64,000 nt of DNA from contig CAPN01000020.1 in assembly GCA_000333235.1 (NCBI GenBank), positions 118,610-182,609 on the forward strand, read 5' to 3'. The stretch comes from Pseudoalteromonas luteoviolacea B = ATCC 29581 (GTDB lineage Bacteria; Pseudomonadota; Gammaproteobacteria; Enterobacterales; Alteromonadaceae). The position numbers were made by a program, and so were the translations under genes. The notes beneath the pieces were generated by a model. That model saw nothing but the letters and a program-made list of their open reading frames with translations, made no database searches and was not told where the DNA came from. This document shows positions 9,783 to 20,003 of this stretch, one piece after another. The stretch's first letter is position 1; every line of letters starts with the position of its first letter.

Positions 9783-10325
9783 TTACTCACCCCCTTGGTT
9801 AAACAAAAACTGGCCTATCAGCTCTTCAAGTACTAATGCTGATTTGGTATCTCGTAACATATCGCCATGTTTCAATGCTTTACTTTCCACTCCAAATAAC
9901 TCATCTAAATCATCACTGGACTGGGCAACCGCTTGACCCAAACAACTTTGCTGTGATGATTCCGATGCAATCACAGGCGAAATCCCTAAATATTGCTCAC
10001 CTAAAATACCGGAAGTCAGGATCGACACATTGGTTGTATCTGCAAATTTACATTCGTATTGTTTATCTATCGCAAGACTAACTACTGGCACGTATAAGGT
10101 CGGATCAACAAAAATGTTTTCTACACGACCAATGACAACCCCACCGACTTTAATAGGTGCTCGAACTTTAAGAGAACCTATGTTGTCAAACTTAGCATTT
10201 AGCTCAAAGGTCTCTTTGCTACCACCAATGCCTGCATTAGCGACTTTAAGTGCTAACATCGTAAATGCAGCCACCCCTAAAAACACAAACAAACCAACTA
10301 ATATTTCTATTTTCCGTGAATTCAT
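9783..10325 (-). CDS. mlaD: Outer-membrane lipid asymmetry protein MlaD (MCE domain)
   Basis: A membrane-anchored MCE protein that forms the hexameric periplasmic ring of MlaFEDB. One N-terminal transmembrane helix (about 7-28) is followed by the MCE domain (about 38-118, with LKVRAPIKVGGVVIGRV). A C-terminal tail ends FLFNQGGE. Length 180 is close to the E. coli protein (183). It lies 12 bp downstream of mlaE. Confidence 0.96.
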   Translation of the reverse strand: MNSRKIEILVGLFVFLGVAAFTMLALKVANAGIGGSKETFELNAKFDNIGSLKVRAPIKVGGVVIGRVENIFVDPTLYVPVVSLAIDKQYECKFADTTNVSILTSGILGEQYLGISPVIASESSQQSCLGQAVAQSSDDLDELFGVESKALKHGDMLRDTKSALVLEELIGQFLFNQGGE

Positions 10326-10337
10326 ATTTAAACCTAA

Positions 10338-11117
10338 TTAGTTTGAAAACATCACCGCTGTTAACACGAAATCCAACCCCAGCACCGCGAGCGATGAATG
10401 CACAACTGTTTCTGTCGTTGCTTTGCTGATCCCTTCTGATGTTGGAATACAGTCATAGCCTTTATAAAGCGCGATCCACGTCACCACCAAAGCAAATACC
10501 AAGCTTTTGATGAGACCGTTTAATATATCTTTCTCTAATGACACTTGAGCCTGCATGATTGACCAAAAGCTTCCGGTATCAATGCCTAGCCAGTCAACAC
10601 CGACCAAATGCGCACCCAAAATGGCCACTGCAGAAAAAATCAACGCCAACAGAGGCATACTTATAAATCCAGCCCAGAAGCGCGGCGCAATAATACGCTT
10701 TAAGGGATCAACCGCCATCATTTCTAAACTTGATAGTTGTTCGGTTGCTTTCATCAACCCAATCTCTGCGGTCAATGCACTACCTGCTCGGCCAGCAAAA
10801 AGTAGCGCCGTCACGACTGGCCCTAATTCTCGCAGTAAACTCAATGCAACTAAAGGCCCTAAGCTATCCTCAGCACCATAATCAACCAATACGGTATAGC
10901 CTTGTAACGCTAATACCATGCCGATAAACAAGCCTGACACCATAATAATTAACAAAGACTGATGGCCAACCATGTAAAGCTGACGCACCAACAACGGAAA
11001 ACCTTTGCGTGGATTCGGCAAATTGAATAACGACCCAAGCAGCATTTGCGTCGCTCGACCTATCGCTGCAAATTTATCTAGCGTAGTACGACCAAGGCGT
11101 TGAAATAAGTCCATCAT
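10338..11117 (-). CDS. mlaE: Phospholipid ABC transporter permease MlaE
   Basis: The transmembrane permease of the Mla transporter, with 259 residues and five to six hydrophobic segments. The conserved coupling region [25 protein letters not shown] is present. The first ATG (11117) forms an ATGA overlap with the mlaF stop; the next codon is also ATG and could serve. It is embedded in mlaFEDCB. Confidence 0.96.
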   Translation of the reverse strand: MMDLFQRLGRTTLDKFAAIGRATQMLLGSLFNLPNPRKGFPLLVRQLYMVGHQSLLIIMVSGLFIGMVLALQGYTVLVDYGAEDSLGPLVALSLLRELGPVVTALLFAGRAGSALTAEIGLMKATEQLSSLEMMAVDPLKRIIAPRFWAGFISMPLLALIFSAVAILGAHLVGVDWLGIDTGSFWSIMQAQVSLEKDILNGLIKSLVFALVVTWIALYKGYDCIPTSEGISKATTETVVHSSLAVLGLDFVLTAVMFSN

Positions 11118-11920
11118 GATTGAACTCCATTCAGCAAATCTTGCTCATAAGGGTTCGCTTTGAAATGAAATGGCACAGGACCATCAGCCAATCCTTGTAA
11201 AAACTGCTGAACAAGAGGAGAGTCATGTTTGAGCATTTCCTCCGGAGTACCCTCACCAATCACGCCTTGCTTGGCAATAATGACTACGTGATCGGCAATA
11301 CTCATTACTTCATGCACGTCATGCGTCACTATCAATGAAGACAGACCCAAAACTTCGTTTAACGACTTAATCAACCGCACTAATACGCCCATTGAAATCG
11401 GATCTTGTCCTGCAAATGGCTCATCATACATGATAAGTTCAGGATCTAAGGCGATTGCACGGGCCAGTGCTGCACGACGCGCCATACCTCCAGACAATTC
11501 TGCGGGCATTAAATCTTTTGCGCCACGAAGACCAACCGCTTGCAATTTCATCAACACGATTAAGCGGATCAAGGCTTCACTAAGCCGAGTATGTTCTCGC
11601 AGCGGAAAGGCGACATTATCGAATACCGACATGTCGGTAAATAGCGCACCGCTTTGAAACAACATGCTCATTTTGGTTCGAGTTTGATACAACTCACTAC
11701 GACTCATCGAAGGAATACTTAATCCTTCAAATAGTATGTCACCAGAGTCAGGTTTAAGCTGACCACCAATCAATCGCAACATAGTCGTTTTACCAATTCC
11801 ACTTGGGCCCATAATCGCAGTGATTTTGCCTTTTGGAACTGTAAAGCTCATATTTTCGTAAATCTTTCGATCACCACGCGAAAAAGTAAGCTTTTTGACT
11901 TCAACGATGGATTCTGACAA
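11114..11920 (-). CDS. mlaF: Phospholipid ABC transporter ATP-binding protein MlaF
   Basis: The ATPase of the Mla lipid transporter. Walker A is GPSGIGKTT (38-46), the ABC signature is [14 protein letters not shown] and Walker B is [12 protein letters not shown]. The start codon is TTG at 11920: it gives the expected [16 protein letters not shown] and has a GGGAG ribosome-binding site six bases upstream, while no ATG is available before the conserved core. It is the first gene of the operon and is preceded by a good promoter. Confidence 0.95.
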   Translation of the reverse strand: MSESIVEVKKLTFSRGDRKIYENMSFTVPKGKITAIMGPSGIGKTTMLRLIGGQLKPDSGDILFEGLSIPSMSRSELYQTRTKMSMLFQSGALFTDMSVFDNVAFPLREHTRLSEALIRLIVLMKLQAVGLRGAKDLMPAELSGGMARRAALARAIALDPELIMYDEPFAGQDPISMGVLVRLIKSLNEVLGLSSLIVTHDVHEVMSIADHVVIIAKQGVIGEGTPEEMLKHDSPLVQQFLQGLADGPVPFHFKANPYEQDLLNGVQS

Positions 11921-12025
11921 GCCGCGCTCCCTGTGTGATTCTGTTATAGACTCCCATCATACGATTTTTCGTGAATATTGGGAAAAGAGAATTCGTAAAA
12001 TTTTGTAATTTTGAATGATTATTCA

Positions 12026-12055
12026 ATTATACGATAAGCAGAATTCGATTTGCAA
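12026..12055 (-). promoter_or_regulatory. Probable promoter of the mlaFEDCB-ibaG-murA operon
   Basis: On the minus strand TTGCAA (12050-12055) and TATAAT (12026-12031) are 18 bases apart, a strong sigma-70 pair. It lies about 105 bp upstream of the mlaF TTG start in the intergenic region shared with the divergent yrbG gene. Confidence 0.6.
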
Positions 12056-12142
12056 ACGTAGACATCGCATTTGCTTATACTTTTACAAGCAAATTTGTTA
12101 CTCTTTAGCACATTATGAACTGTAACTGACTTCCGATACTCC

Positions 12143-13099
12143 ATGCTTATTTCTTTCGCGATCCTTATCCTCGGTTTTGCTGCGCTCGTTTGGAGTGCGG
12201 ATCGTTTTGTTTTTGGGGCTGCAGCACTTGCTCGTAATTATGGTATTCCTCCACTTATTATCGGTTTAACCATTGTGGCTATGGGCTCTTCTGCACCAGA
12301 AATGATGGTCGCAGCACAAGCAGCATTAGCAGGAAAAACTGATACAGCGGTGGGAAATGTTGTTGGGTCTAATATTACAAACGTATTACTGGTATTGGGT
12401 GCAACTGCATTAATACGCCCATTAATGGTTAGCTCAGATATTCTAAAACGTGAAATGCCAATCCTAATCTTGGTGTCTTTAGGGGCATGGTATATTTTCA
12501 GCGATGATTACTTTAGCTTTAATGAAGCAATTGCGTTGGCCGTTGGTTTTGTTTTGTTTATTGTAGGTCTCATTTTTATCACCAAAAATAACCCAAATAA
12601 AAACGATCCTTTAGTGGCAGAAACCAGTGATGAGATCCCCGAAGGGGTAGCAACGTCAAAAGCACTATTTTGGCTTATTGTTGGTATGATATTGCTACCT
12701 GTTAGTTCTGGGTACCTTGTAGATGCAGCAGTTGATATTGCGAAATATTTTGGCATGAGCGACTTGCTTATTGGCCTTACTATTATCGCGATTGGTACTA
12801 GCTTGCCAGAGCTTGCCGCTTCAATCGCCGGAGCAATGAAACAAGAAGACGACCTAGCGCTTGGTAACATCATTGGATCGAACATTTTCAATATCTTAGC
12901 GGTCTTGTCGATTGGTGGGTTAATTCACCCAGCCATCATTGATAGTGCCGTTTCAAATCGTGATATCTATGTCATGCTAGCAGCTGCACTTATCCTCGTA
13001 TTTATGAGTCTCAACATTCGCGGCATGCAACGTGTAAACCGATTTGAAGGTGGTTTGTTGGTTTTCGCATTTATCGCGTATTTGTATTTTATTATTTAA
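12143..13099 (+). CDS. yrbG: Calcium/sodium antiporter YrbG (CaCA family)
   Basis: An inner-membrane cation/Ca2+ exchanger of 318 residues with about ten hydrophobic segments. The two inverted alpha repeats are visible: GLTIVAMGSSAPEMMVA near residue 40 and LTIIAIGTSLPELAASIAGA near 210, each followed by a GNxxGSNxxN segment. These carry the cation-binding acidic residues. It heads the plus-strand block leading into kdsD, as in E. coli, and is divergent from mlaF. Confidence 0.95.
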   Translation: MLISFAILILGFAALVWSADRFVFGAAALARNYGIPPLIIGLTIVAMGSSAPEMMVAAQAALAGKTDTAVGNVVGSNITNVLLVLGATALIRPLMVSSDILKREMPILILVSLGAWYIFSDDYFSFNEAIALAVGFVLFIVGLIFITKNNPNKNDPLVAETSDEIPEGVATSKALFWLIVGMILLPVSSGYLVDAAVDIAKYFGMSDLLIGLTIIAIGTSLPELAASIAGAMKQEDDLALGNIIGSNIFNILAVLSIGGLIHPAIIDSAVSNRDIYVMLAAALILVFMSLNIRGMQRVNRFEGGLLVFAFIAYLYFII

Positions 13100-13111
13100 G
13101 TTAGGTTCAAC

Positions 13112-14083
13112 ATGTCGGGTCAAGATTTTCTTGCTTGCGCACAGCGCGTGATTGAAATAGAAAAACAAGCTATCACTGAAATTCAGCAATTTATTGACGC
13201 TAATTTTGAACAAGCGTGCCAAGCTATGTTTGATTGCAAAGGTCGAATCATCGTTGTTGGCATGGGTAAGTCTGGACACATCGGTAACAAAATTGCCGCC
13301 ACATTGGCTTCAACTGGCACGCCTGCGTTTTTTGTTCACCCTGGTGAAGCGAGCCATGGCGATTTAGGTATGATCACCAAAGACGATGTTGTGCTCCTTA
13401 TTTCCAACTCAGGTGAAACAAACGAAGTATTAAGTATAATTCCTGTTATAAAACGAATTGGCGCTTATACCATTGCGATGACTGGAAATCCTCAATCATC
13501 AATGGCAAAACTGGCAAATTGTCATGTGCGAGTCACCGTTTCACAGGAAGCTTGCCCGCTTGGATTAGCACCAACGGCTAGTACAACCGCTACATTAGTC
13601 ATGGGCGACGCTATCGCCGTTGCACTTCTTGAGGCTAGAGGCTTTACGGCCGATGATTTTGCGCTTTCCCATCCAGGTGGTAGTTTAGGTAAACGTCTGC
13701 TCCTCACGCTCGATGACATCATGAACAAAAATACCTCCGTACCTCAAGTCGAAATGTCACAAACCATTACCGCAGCCTTATTTGAAATCTCGGCCAAAGG
13801 CCTTGGAATGACCTCGGTAGTTGACACTCATGGCAGAATGGTGGGTATTTTTACGGATGGTGACTTACGCCGTATTATCGAACAGCGAATTGATATTCAC
13901 TTAACTGCTATTGCTGAGGTAATGACCAAAACCTGCACTACTGCAAAGGCTAATATGTTAGCTGCAGAAGCACTTAACATTATGGAAAAAAAGCGGATTA
14001 ATGGACTGATTGTGATTGACGATCAAAATAAACCAATAGGCGCATTAAATATGCAAGACCTACTTAAAGCAGGAGTGCTGTAG
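13112..14083 (+). CDS. kdsD: Arabinose-5-phosphate isomerase KdsD
   Basis: Converts ribulose-5-phosphate to arabinose-5-phosphate, the first step toward Kdo for LPS inner core. An N-terminal SIS domain (about 35-175) contains VVGMGKSGHIGNKIAATLASTG and the LLISNSGETNE loop; two CBS domains follow (about 205-323). Length 323 is normal. It is 12 bp after yrbG and 3 bp before kdsC, so one operon. Confidence 0.97.
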   Translation: MSGQDFLACAQRVIEIEKQAITEIQQFIDANFEQACQAMFDCKGRIIVVGMGKSGHIGNKIAATLASTGTPAFFVHPGEASHGDLGMITKDDVVLLISNSGETNEVLSIIPVIKRIGAYTIAMTGNPQSSMAKLANCHVRVTVSQEACPLGLAPTASTTATLVMGDAIAVALLEARGFTADDFALSHPGGSLGKRLLLTLDDIMNKNTSVPQVEMSQTITAALFEISAKGLGMTSVVDTHGRMVGIFTDGDLRRIIEQRIDIHLTAIAEVMTKTCTTAKANMLAAEALNIMEKKRINGLIVIDDQNKPIGALNMQDLLKAGVL

Positions 14084-14086
14084 TTC

Positions 14087-14638
14087 ATGCAATTCTCAGA
14101 TTTGTATCAACCAATTAATGATGATGTGATCCATAGAGCAAAACGCATCAAATTACTCATTTGCGATATTGATGGTGTGTTTTCAGATGGCCGAATCTAT
14201 TTAGGTAATCAAGGCGAAGAATTAAAAGCTTTCAATACTAAAGATGGTTTTGGAGTAAAAGCATTAATTAACTCAGGTGTTGAAATCGCGGTGATCACAG
14301 GCAGACATTCACAAATAGTTCAGCAACGCATGACTAGTTTAACAGTGAAACACATTTATCAAGGGCAAGAAAACAAACTCGTAGCTTATGAGGAACTCAA
14401 GGCCAAGTTGTTTTTAAGGGATGAAGAGATTGCGTATATTGGTGATGATTCTCCAGATTTGCCTGTAATGATAAAAGTTGGTTTTGCTGTAGCGGTTAAC
14501 GATGCTCATCCCATTATTTCTAAGCTTTCACATTATCGTACTTTACTACCGGGTGGTTATGGCGCTGTGAGAGAGCTAACAGATTTAATCATGTTATGCC
14601 AAGGTAAAAGTTTAGACCATCAGGGAACTAGCGCATGA
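14087..14638 (+). CDS. kdsC: 3-deoxy-manno-octulosonate-8-phosphatase KdsC
   Basis: A HAD-superfamily phosphatase that releases Kdo from Kdo-8-phosphate. Motif I LLICDIDGVFSDG (two catalytic Asp), motif II VITGRHS and motif IV YIGDDSPDLPVM are all present, with no cap domain, as expected for the tetrameric KdsC type. The 183-residue length is typical. Its stop overlaps the lptC start (ATGA). Confidence 0.97.
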   Translation: MQFSDLYQPINDDVIHRAKRIKLLICDIDGVFSDGRIYLGNQGEELKAFNTKDGFGVKALINSGVEIAVITGRHSQIVQQRMTSLTVKHIYQGQENKLVAYEELKAKLFLRDEEIAYIGDDSPDLPVMIKVGFAVAVNDAHPIISKLSHYRTLLPGGYGAVRELTDLIMLCQGKSLDHQGTSA

Positions 14639-15189
14639 ATCAAGCTCGCGTGTTGCTGTTAATCGCGTTTCTGGCCATCCTAAGTTGGCTTTGGACACCC
14701 ATATTAACGCAAACACAAGATACTTGGAAGGAAGACGCTGACACGCTAGCCAGACCTGACTACATTGCCACTGACTTAAAGCAATCTATGTTCAATGAGC
14801 AAGGGCAGCTTACTCATACCGTTAATGCTGTCAAAGTCGAAATGTTTCAAGAACTTGGCTTTTCACATTTTCAAGCCCCTATATTTACTTTATATAATCA
14901 AGAACAAAATTGGCAACTGACTGCCAATGAGGCCACACTGTATGAAAACAACACCCTAATTCTTGAAGGGCACGTGGTTGCGACGAACATGGATGACACA
15001 AGTATGATAAGCCATATCAACGCCGAACATATTCGCGTTGATATCCAAAATAAGACGATGTTGTCTGAACAACCTGTAACAATTCTAGGCCCTAATTTAA
15101 CCATTAAAGGGCAAGGTTTACTTGCAGACCTTAATACTGACAGCATAGAGTTAAATAACCATACACGAACAATTTATTATGAAAAATAA
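14635..15189 (+). CDS. lptC: LPS export protein LptC
   Basis: A bitopic inner-membrane protein that passes LPS from LptB2FG to the periplasmic bridge. One N-terminal helix (about 5-21) precedes the beta-jellyroll LptC domain, with features such as LTANEATLYENNTLILEGHVV and the [18 protein letters not shown] end. It overlaps kdsC by four bases and lptA by eleven, indicating tight coupling. Confidence 0.94.
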   Translation: MNQARVLLLIAFLAILSWLWTPILTQTQDTWKEDADTLARPDYIATDLKQSMFNEQGQLTHTVNAVKVEMFQELGFSHFQAPIFTLYNQEQNWQLTANEATLYENNTLILEGHVVATNMDDTSMISHINAEHIRVDIQNKTMLSEQPVTILGPNLTIKGQGLLADLNTDSIELNNHTRTIYYEK

Positions 15190-15700
15190 ACCTGTTTTTG
15201 CTGTTCTCGCGTTTTTACTCAGCGCACCTGCTTTTGCGGCTAAAGCCCCATCGGAGCCGGTTTCCATCGTAGCTGAAAAACAATTAGCACAACTCAAATC
15301 AAACATCGGAATTTTCGAAAAAAACGTCGAGATTGTCCATGGTAAACGAAAAATAAAAGCAGATCGTCTCGAAGTACATCGCCGTGAAGATTTAGGTGAA
15401 AATGCCGAATTGCTTGTTGCCACTGGAAACCCTGCTATCTTTCAAGAAACTCAAATAGATGGCAGCATTCTAAAAGCATCTGCAAAAGAAGTGCGTTACG
15501 ACGTTACAAACCGCCTATTAACCATCAAGGGCGACGCTGAAATTAGTCAAGCAGGCCAAAAAATCAACGCCGAAGTTATTGTGTATGACATGGAAAAGCA
15601 ACTTATCAGCGCCGAGCGAGGTGAAGCAAGTCAATCTCGCGTACGCACTATCTTAGTGCCTGAACAAAAAAAGCCAGCTAAGGAGCAAGGGAAGTCATGA
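15179..15700 (+). CDS. lptA: LPS transport periplasmic protein LptA
   Basis: The periplasmic OstA-domain protein that oligomerises into the LPS bridge between membranes. A signal peptide ([21 protein letters not shown]) is followed by the beta-jellyroll with [21 protein letters not shown] and [20 protein letters not shown]. Its 173 residues match the family. The start overlaps lptC and the end overlaps lptB by four bases. Confidence 0.95.
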   Translation: MKNKPVFAVLAFLLSAPAFAAKAPSEPVSIVAEKQLAQLKSNIGIFEKNVEIVHGKRKIKADRLEVHRREDLGENAELLVATGNPAIFQETQIDGSILKASAKEVRYDVTNRLLTIKGDAEISQAGQKINAEVIVYDMEKQLISAERGEASQSRVRTILVPEQKKPAKEQGKS

Positions 15701-16422
15701 GTACCTTGAAAGCGGAGTTCTTAGCGAAAAGCTATAAAGGTCGCCAAGTAGTAAAAAACGTCGGTCTAAGTATTGAAGCAGGTAGTATTGTCGGTTTATT
15801 AGGCCCCAATGGCGCAGGTAAAACAACCACGTTTTATATGATTGTAGGTTTAGTGCCAAGTGACAAAGGTTCAATTCATATCGACGATCAAGATATCACA
15901 CTATTACCAATGCACAGTCGTGCTCGCCTTGGTATTGGATATTTACCGCAAGAGTCCTCTATTTTTCGTAAATTAACGGTTTACCAAAACCTAATGGCGA
16001 TTCTAGAAACTCGCAAAGAGTTGAATAAAGCCGCTCGAGAAGAGCAACTTAACGAGCTTCTTGATGAATTTAACATTCAGCATATTCGTGATTCATTAGG
16101 CATGGCATTATCAGGTGGTGAACGTCGTCGTGTCGAAATTGCTCGCGCTTTAGCCGCATCGCCAAAATTTATCCTTTTAGATGAGCCTTTTGCTGGCGTT
16201 GATCCAATTTCAGTGTTAGATATAAAGAAAATAATTGAACACCTAAAAAATCGCGGGATTGGTGTTCTTATTACCGATCACAATGTAAGAGAAACGCTTG
16301 ATGTATGTGAAAAAGCGTACATTGTTTCTCACGGTGAACTCATCGCAGCTGGCACACCAGAAGCCGTATTAGCAGATCAAACTGTACGCGATGTCTACCT
16401 AGGCGAACAATTCAGGCTATAG
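15697..16422 (+). CDS. lptB: LPS export ABC transporter ATP-binding protein LptB
   Basis: The cytoplasmic ATPase driving LPS extraction by LptB2FG. Walker [13 protein letters not shown] signature [16 protein letters not shown] and Walker [14 protein letters not shown] are intact, and the switch His lies in [10 protein letters not shown]. Length 241 equals E. coli LptB. It is placed directly before rpoN, as in most gammaproteobacteria. Confidence 0.98.
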   Translation: MSTLKAEFLAKSYKGRQVVKNVGLSIEAGSIVGLLGPNGAGKTTTFYMIVGLVPSDKGSIHIDDQDITLLPMHSRARLGIGYLPQESSIFRKLTVYQNLMAILETRKELNKAAREEQLNELLDEFNIQHIRDSLGMALSGGERRRVEIARALAASPKFILLDEPFAGVDPISVLDIKKIIEHLKNRGIGVLITDHNVRETLDVCEKAYIVSHGELIAAGTPEAVLADQTVRDVYLGEQFRL

Positions 16423-16481
16423 TTTATGTAGTACAGTCGCCTAATTGAATTGAACACTAGAGAAAGGATTGTTAGAGATAC

Positions 16482-18002
16482 ATGAGGCAATCGTTACAGC
16501 TCCGAATGGGGCAGCAACTTACAATGACGCCACAACTACAGCAAGCGATCCGCTTGTTGCAGTTGAGCACGCTCGATCTCCAGCAAGAAATTCAAGAAGC
16601 TTTAGACAGCAATCCCTTGTTAGAAGTCGATGAACAAGAATCAAATTCAGGCTCAGAAAACCAAAATGACGATGTCGACTACACGCAAAACAGCGATGTA
16701 AATGTAAAAGACAGTTCGGATAATACGGATTATGAAGAGTCTGTCACAGACTATGAAATGGAGTCGGGTGACGCACTAAATAAAGATACGGTGAGTGACG
16801 ATCTTGCCATGGACGTTACATGGGATGAGTATATGAGTGCAGCACCAAGCACTAGCTCTGGGCCTATGCCAGATGACGACACTGTTTATCAAGGTGAAAC
16901 GACTGAAACCTTAAACGAATATTTAATGTGGCAACTTGAGTTAACCCCTTTTTCACCTACAGACCGCGCAATTGCTGTTGCAATTGTTGAGGCGGTAGAC
17001 GAATCAGGTATGCTTACTATTTCAACACAAGACATTGCTGACAGTTTAAATGACGGTAATGACGAAGAAGAACTGATAGAATTAGACGAAGTTGAAGCTG
17101 TACTTAAGCGTGTACAATTATTTGATCCTATTGGCATTGCAGCCCGAAGCTTACAAGAGTGTTTGTGTATTCAGTTGAACCAATATGATACTGCAACCCC
17201 TTGGTTACAAGAAACAAAGCAGATTTTAAATGAACATATCGACCTTTTAGCAAGTCGTGACTATCGCACTTTAATGAAAAAGACTAAGCTAAAAGAAGAT
17301 GACCTAAAAGAAGTGATGACGCTCATTCATGGGCTTAATCCGAAGCCTGCTTCGTCTGTCATTAAAGAAGAGGCTGAGTACGTCATTCCTGATGTGTCGG
17401 TTAAAAAAGTGAAAGGTCGTTGGGTGGTTGAGTTAAACCCAGACTGTATGCCAAAAATACGAGTTAACGATCATTATGCTGCAATGACTCGCTCAGTTAA
17501 GTCATCAAGCGACAGTCAATTTATTCGTTCTCATTTACAAGAAGCAAAGTGGTTTATTAAAAGTTTAGAAAGCCGTAACGAAACGCTACTCAAAGTAGCC
17601 AATTGCATTGTAAAACAACAACAAGCATTTTTTGAGCATGGGCCAGAAGCGATGCGGCCTATGGTTCTAAATGACGTTGCGGAAATGGTTGAAATGCATG
17701 AATCGACAATTTCGCGTGTAACAACACAGAAATACATGCATACGCCACGTGGCATATTTGAGCTCAAATATTTCTTCTCAAGCCACGTGAGTACAGAGAA
17801 TGGAGGTGAGTGCTCCTCTACTGCAATCCGAGCACTCATCAAAAAGCTAATTGCGGCCGAAAATCCTGCAAAACCATTAAGTGATAGCAAGATTGCGGAC
17901 ATTTTAGCTGAACAAGGGATCCAAGTGGCAAGACGGACGATTGCTAAATATCGTGAGTCTTTGGCTATACCACCGTCAAATCAGCGTAAAAGTTTGATCT
18001 AA
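16482..18002 (+). CDS. rpoN: RNA polymerase sigma-54 factor
   Basis: The alternative sigma factor for activator-dependent promoters. Region I is the Gln/Leu-rich start ([20 protein letters not shown]); region II is strongly acidic (about 48-115); the core-binding domain follows; the C-terminus has the helix-turn-helix and the RpoN box [10 protein letters not shown] near 487-496. Length 506 is slightly above E. coli (477) because of the long acidic region. It precedes hpf, ptsN, rapZ and ptsO, the classical cluster. Confidence 0.98.
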   Translation: MRQSLQLRMGQQLTMTPQLQQAIRLLQLSTLDLQQEIQEALDSNPLLEVDEQESNSGSENQNDDVDYTQNSDVNVKDSSDNTDYEESVTDYEMESGDALNKDTVSDDLAMDVTWDEYMSAAPSTSSGPMPDDDTVYQGETTETLNEYLMWQLELTPFSPTDRAIAVAIVEAVDESGMLTISTQDIADSLNDGNDEEELIELDEVEAVLKRVQLFDPIGIAARSLQECLCIQLNQYDTATPWLQETKQILNEHIDLLASRDYRTLMKKTKLKEDDLKEVMTLIHGLNPKPASSVIKEEAEYVIPDVSVKKVKGRWVVELNPDCMPKIRVNDHYAAMTRSVKSSSDSQFIRSHLQEAKWFIKSLESRNETLLKVANCIVKQQQAFFEHGPEAMRPMVLNDVAEMVEMHESTISRVTTQKYMHTPRGIFELKYFFSSHVSTENGGECSSTAIRALIKKLIAAENPAKPLSDSKIADILAEQGIQVARRTIAKYRESLAIPPSNQRKSLI

Positions 18003-18030
18003 GACGTAAAACAAAAGAAGGAAAATGCTT

Positions 18031-18318
18031 ATGCAACTAAATCTAACTGGTCGTCATGTTGATATTACTGATTCTTTGAGAGATTACGTCACCAATAAGT
18101 TTGCGAAGCTAGAGCGACATTTTGATCACATCAATAACGTTCACGTGATCCTAGATGTTGAAAAATTAACTCACAAAGCAGAAGCAACCCTTCACGTAAA
18201 TGGTGGAGAGATCTTTGCTTCAACAGAACACCAAGACATGTATGCGGCCATCGATTTGTTATTGGATAAGTTGGACCGTCAGGTAATCAAACACAAAGAA
18301 AAGATGATTCGACGCTAA
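18031..18318 (+). CDS. hpf: Ribosome hibernation-promoting factor HPF
   Basis: A 95-residue short HPF that binds in the 30S mRNA/tRNA channel to promote 100S dimers in stationary phase. The sequence MQLNLTGRHVDITDSLRDYV and the motif HVNGGEIFASTEHQDMYAAI are diagnostic. I chose the ATG at 18031, not one two codons upstream, since it aligns with E. coli HPF and has better spacing from the GAAGGAA ribosome-binding site. Confidence 0.96.
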   Translation: MQLNLTGRHVDITDSLRDYVTNKFAKLERHFDHINNVHVILDVEKLTHKAEATLHVNGGEIFASTEHQDMYAAIDLLLDKLDRQVIKHKEKMIRR

Positions 18319-18320
18319 AA

Positions 18321-18767
18321 ATGAAACTAAGCGAACTCATTACAAAGGACTGCGCGAAAGCTGCGGTCCTTTTTACTAGTAAAAAACGGGTTTTAGAATA
18401 CTTAAGTGAACTTGCGCAGCAGCAAATTGAAGGCATCAATCAACACGATATACTTGATGCATTGTTGGCTCGCGAAAAGCTAGGTAGTACGGGTATTGGT
18501 AAAGGCGTAGCTTTGCCTCATGGTCGTTTAATTGGAATTGAAAAACCGATTGTTATGCTTCTTACCAATCAAGAACCAATAGATTATGATGCCATCGACA
18601 ACCGACCCGTCGATATTTTTGTCGGGCTCATCGTACCAGATGGTGAACATCAAGCACATTTGCAGACGTTAGCTGCAATCGCTGATAAACTTAGGGACAA
18701 AGACTATTGTCGCCGTTTAAGGCAAGCCCAAACTGATGAAGCGTTGTTTGAGGTATTAGACAATTGA
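18321..18767 (+). CDS. ptsN: Nitrogen-regulatory phosphotransferase EIIA(Ntr)
   Basis: The terminal phosphocarrier of the PTS-Ntr branch, which regulates potassium and nitrogen responses and does not itself transport sugar. The EIIA type-2 fold is seen, with phosphorylatable His67 in ALPHGR. At 148 residues it is slightly shorter than the E. coli protein (163). It starts two bases after hpf. Confidence 0.96.
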   Translation: MKLSELITKDCAKAAVLFTSKKRVLEYLSELAQQQIEGINQHDILDALLAREKLGSTGIGKGVALPHGRLIGIEKPIVMLLTNQEPIDYDAIDNRPVDIFVGLIVPDGEHQAHLQTLAAIADKLRDKDYCRRLRQAQTDEALFEVLDN

Positions 18768-18780
18768 GTAGGTGTTGAAG

Positions 18781-19635
18781 ATGGAACTGATAATTGTAAG
18801 TGGTCGTTCTGGTTCTGGTAAATCAGTCGCGCTGAGAGTTTTAGAAGATTTAGGTTTTTATTGTGTAGATAACATTCCCGTTAATTTACTGCCTTCTCTT
18901 GTGCGAATTTCTGCCGATAACTATGACAAAATTGCTGTCAGCATTGATGTGCGTAACCTACCTAAAGATCAGCAAGAATTTAACGAGATCTTAGAGTATT
19001 TGCCTCAGTTCGCCAAACCTACTTTGTTTTATTTGGACAGCGATGACCAAACATTGGTACGCCGCTATTCAGAAACAAGACGCCTTCATCCGCTTTCCAT
19101 TAATAATTTACCGCTCGATTTGGCAATCGCCCAAGAAAAGAAACTCTTAGACGTACTGATAACTCGTGCTGATATGATGATTGATACAACGGAAATGAGT
19201 GTCCATCAACTGGCAGAAACTATCCGAGAAAAGATCTTAGGCCAAAAAGACAAAACCTTAATCATTACGTTTATGTCGTTTGGCTTTAAGCATGGTATTC
19301 CAAAAGAAGCGGATTACGTTTTTGATGCTCGATTCTTGCCTAACCCACATTGGGAGCCTGAGTTAAAACCGTTAACTGGACTGGATCAACCGGTCAAAGA
19401 TTACCTTGCAAGTCACAGTATCGTGCAGAAGTTTACTTGGCAAATTCAAACCTTTGTCCAAACTTGGTTACCTCACTTAGAACGTAATAATCGCAGCTAC
19501 TTAACCATTGCAATTGGGTGTACTGGCGGCCAACATCGTTCCGTTTATTTAGCGCAAACCATCGGCGAAAGTTTTCAAACCACACACAACAATGTCAAAA
19601 TCCGACATCGAGAACAAGCCGACCATGAAAATTGA
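18781..19635 (+). CDS. rapZ: RNase adapter protein RapZ
   Basis: A nucleotide-binding adaptor that in E. coli delivers the sRNA GlmZ to RNase E and so controls GlmS and amino-sugar synthesis. Walker A GRSGSGKS (8-15) and the C-terminal GCTGGQHRSVYLAQ motif are intact. I prefer the ATG at 18781 (MELIIVSGRSGSGKS), with AGG eight bases upstream, to the GTG at 18772. The 3' end overlaps ptsO by 11 bases. Confidence 0.96.
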   Translation: MELIIVSGRSGSGKSVALRVLEDLGFYCVDNIPVNLLPSLVRISADNYDKIAVSIDVRNLPKDQQEFNEILEYLPQFAKPTLFYLDSDDQTLVRRYSETRRLHPLSINNLPLDLAIAQEKKLLDVLITRADMMIDTTEMSVHQLAETIREKILGQKDKTLIITFMSFGFKHGIPKEADYVFDARFLPNPHWEPELKPLTGLDQPVKDYLASHSIVQKFTWQIQTFVQTWLPHLERNNRSYLTIAIGCTGGQHRSVYLAQTIGESFQTTHNNVKIRHREQADHEN

Positions 19636-19897
19636 AAACACGTTTTTAATAAAAAATAAATTAGGCTTACACGCACGCGCAGCCACCGTATTGGCTCAGT
19701 TAGCGATGCAATTCGACGCCAGTATCATGTTACACCAAGATGACAAATGCGCGGAAGGTGATAGCGTACTTGCTTTGATGCTGTTAGAAAGCAGTCAAGG
19801 AAAAGAAGTTCGAGTGGTTTGTGAAGGACCTGATGCGCAAAAGGCGCTAGATGCGATTGGTGAATTGATCGCTGACCGATTCCACGAAACCGAATAA
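19625..19897 (+). CDS. ptsO: Phosphocarrier protein NPr
   Basis: The HPr-like phosphocarrier of PTS-Ntr that passes phosphate from EI(Ntr) to PtsN. The active-site segment KLGLHARAA places His16, and a Ser46-type region follows (EGDSVLALMLL). The 90-residue length is normal. The ATG at 19625 is chosen because the frame upstream runs only inside rapZ. Confidence 0.96.
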   Translation: MKIENTFLIKNKLGLHARAATVLAQLAMQFDASIMLHQDDKCAEGDSVLALMLLESSQGKEVRVVCEGPDAQKALDAIGELIADRFHETE

Positions 19898-20003
19898 GTA
19901 TCTGATTTTATATTTAAACCGGCCTTGGTAAGCTTAAGTTAATTCGTTACACTTATTATTGCAGCTCAATACCTTCGTTCTATACATATTTAAGACAACG
20001 CCT

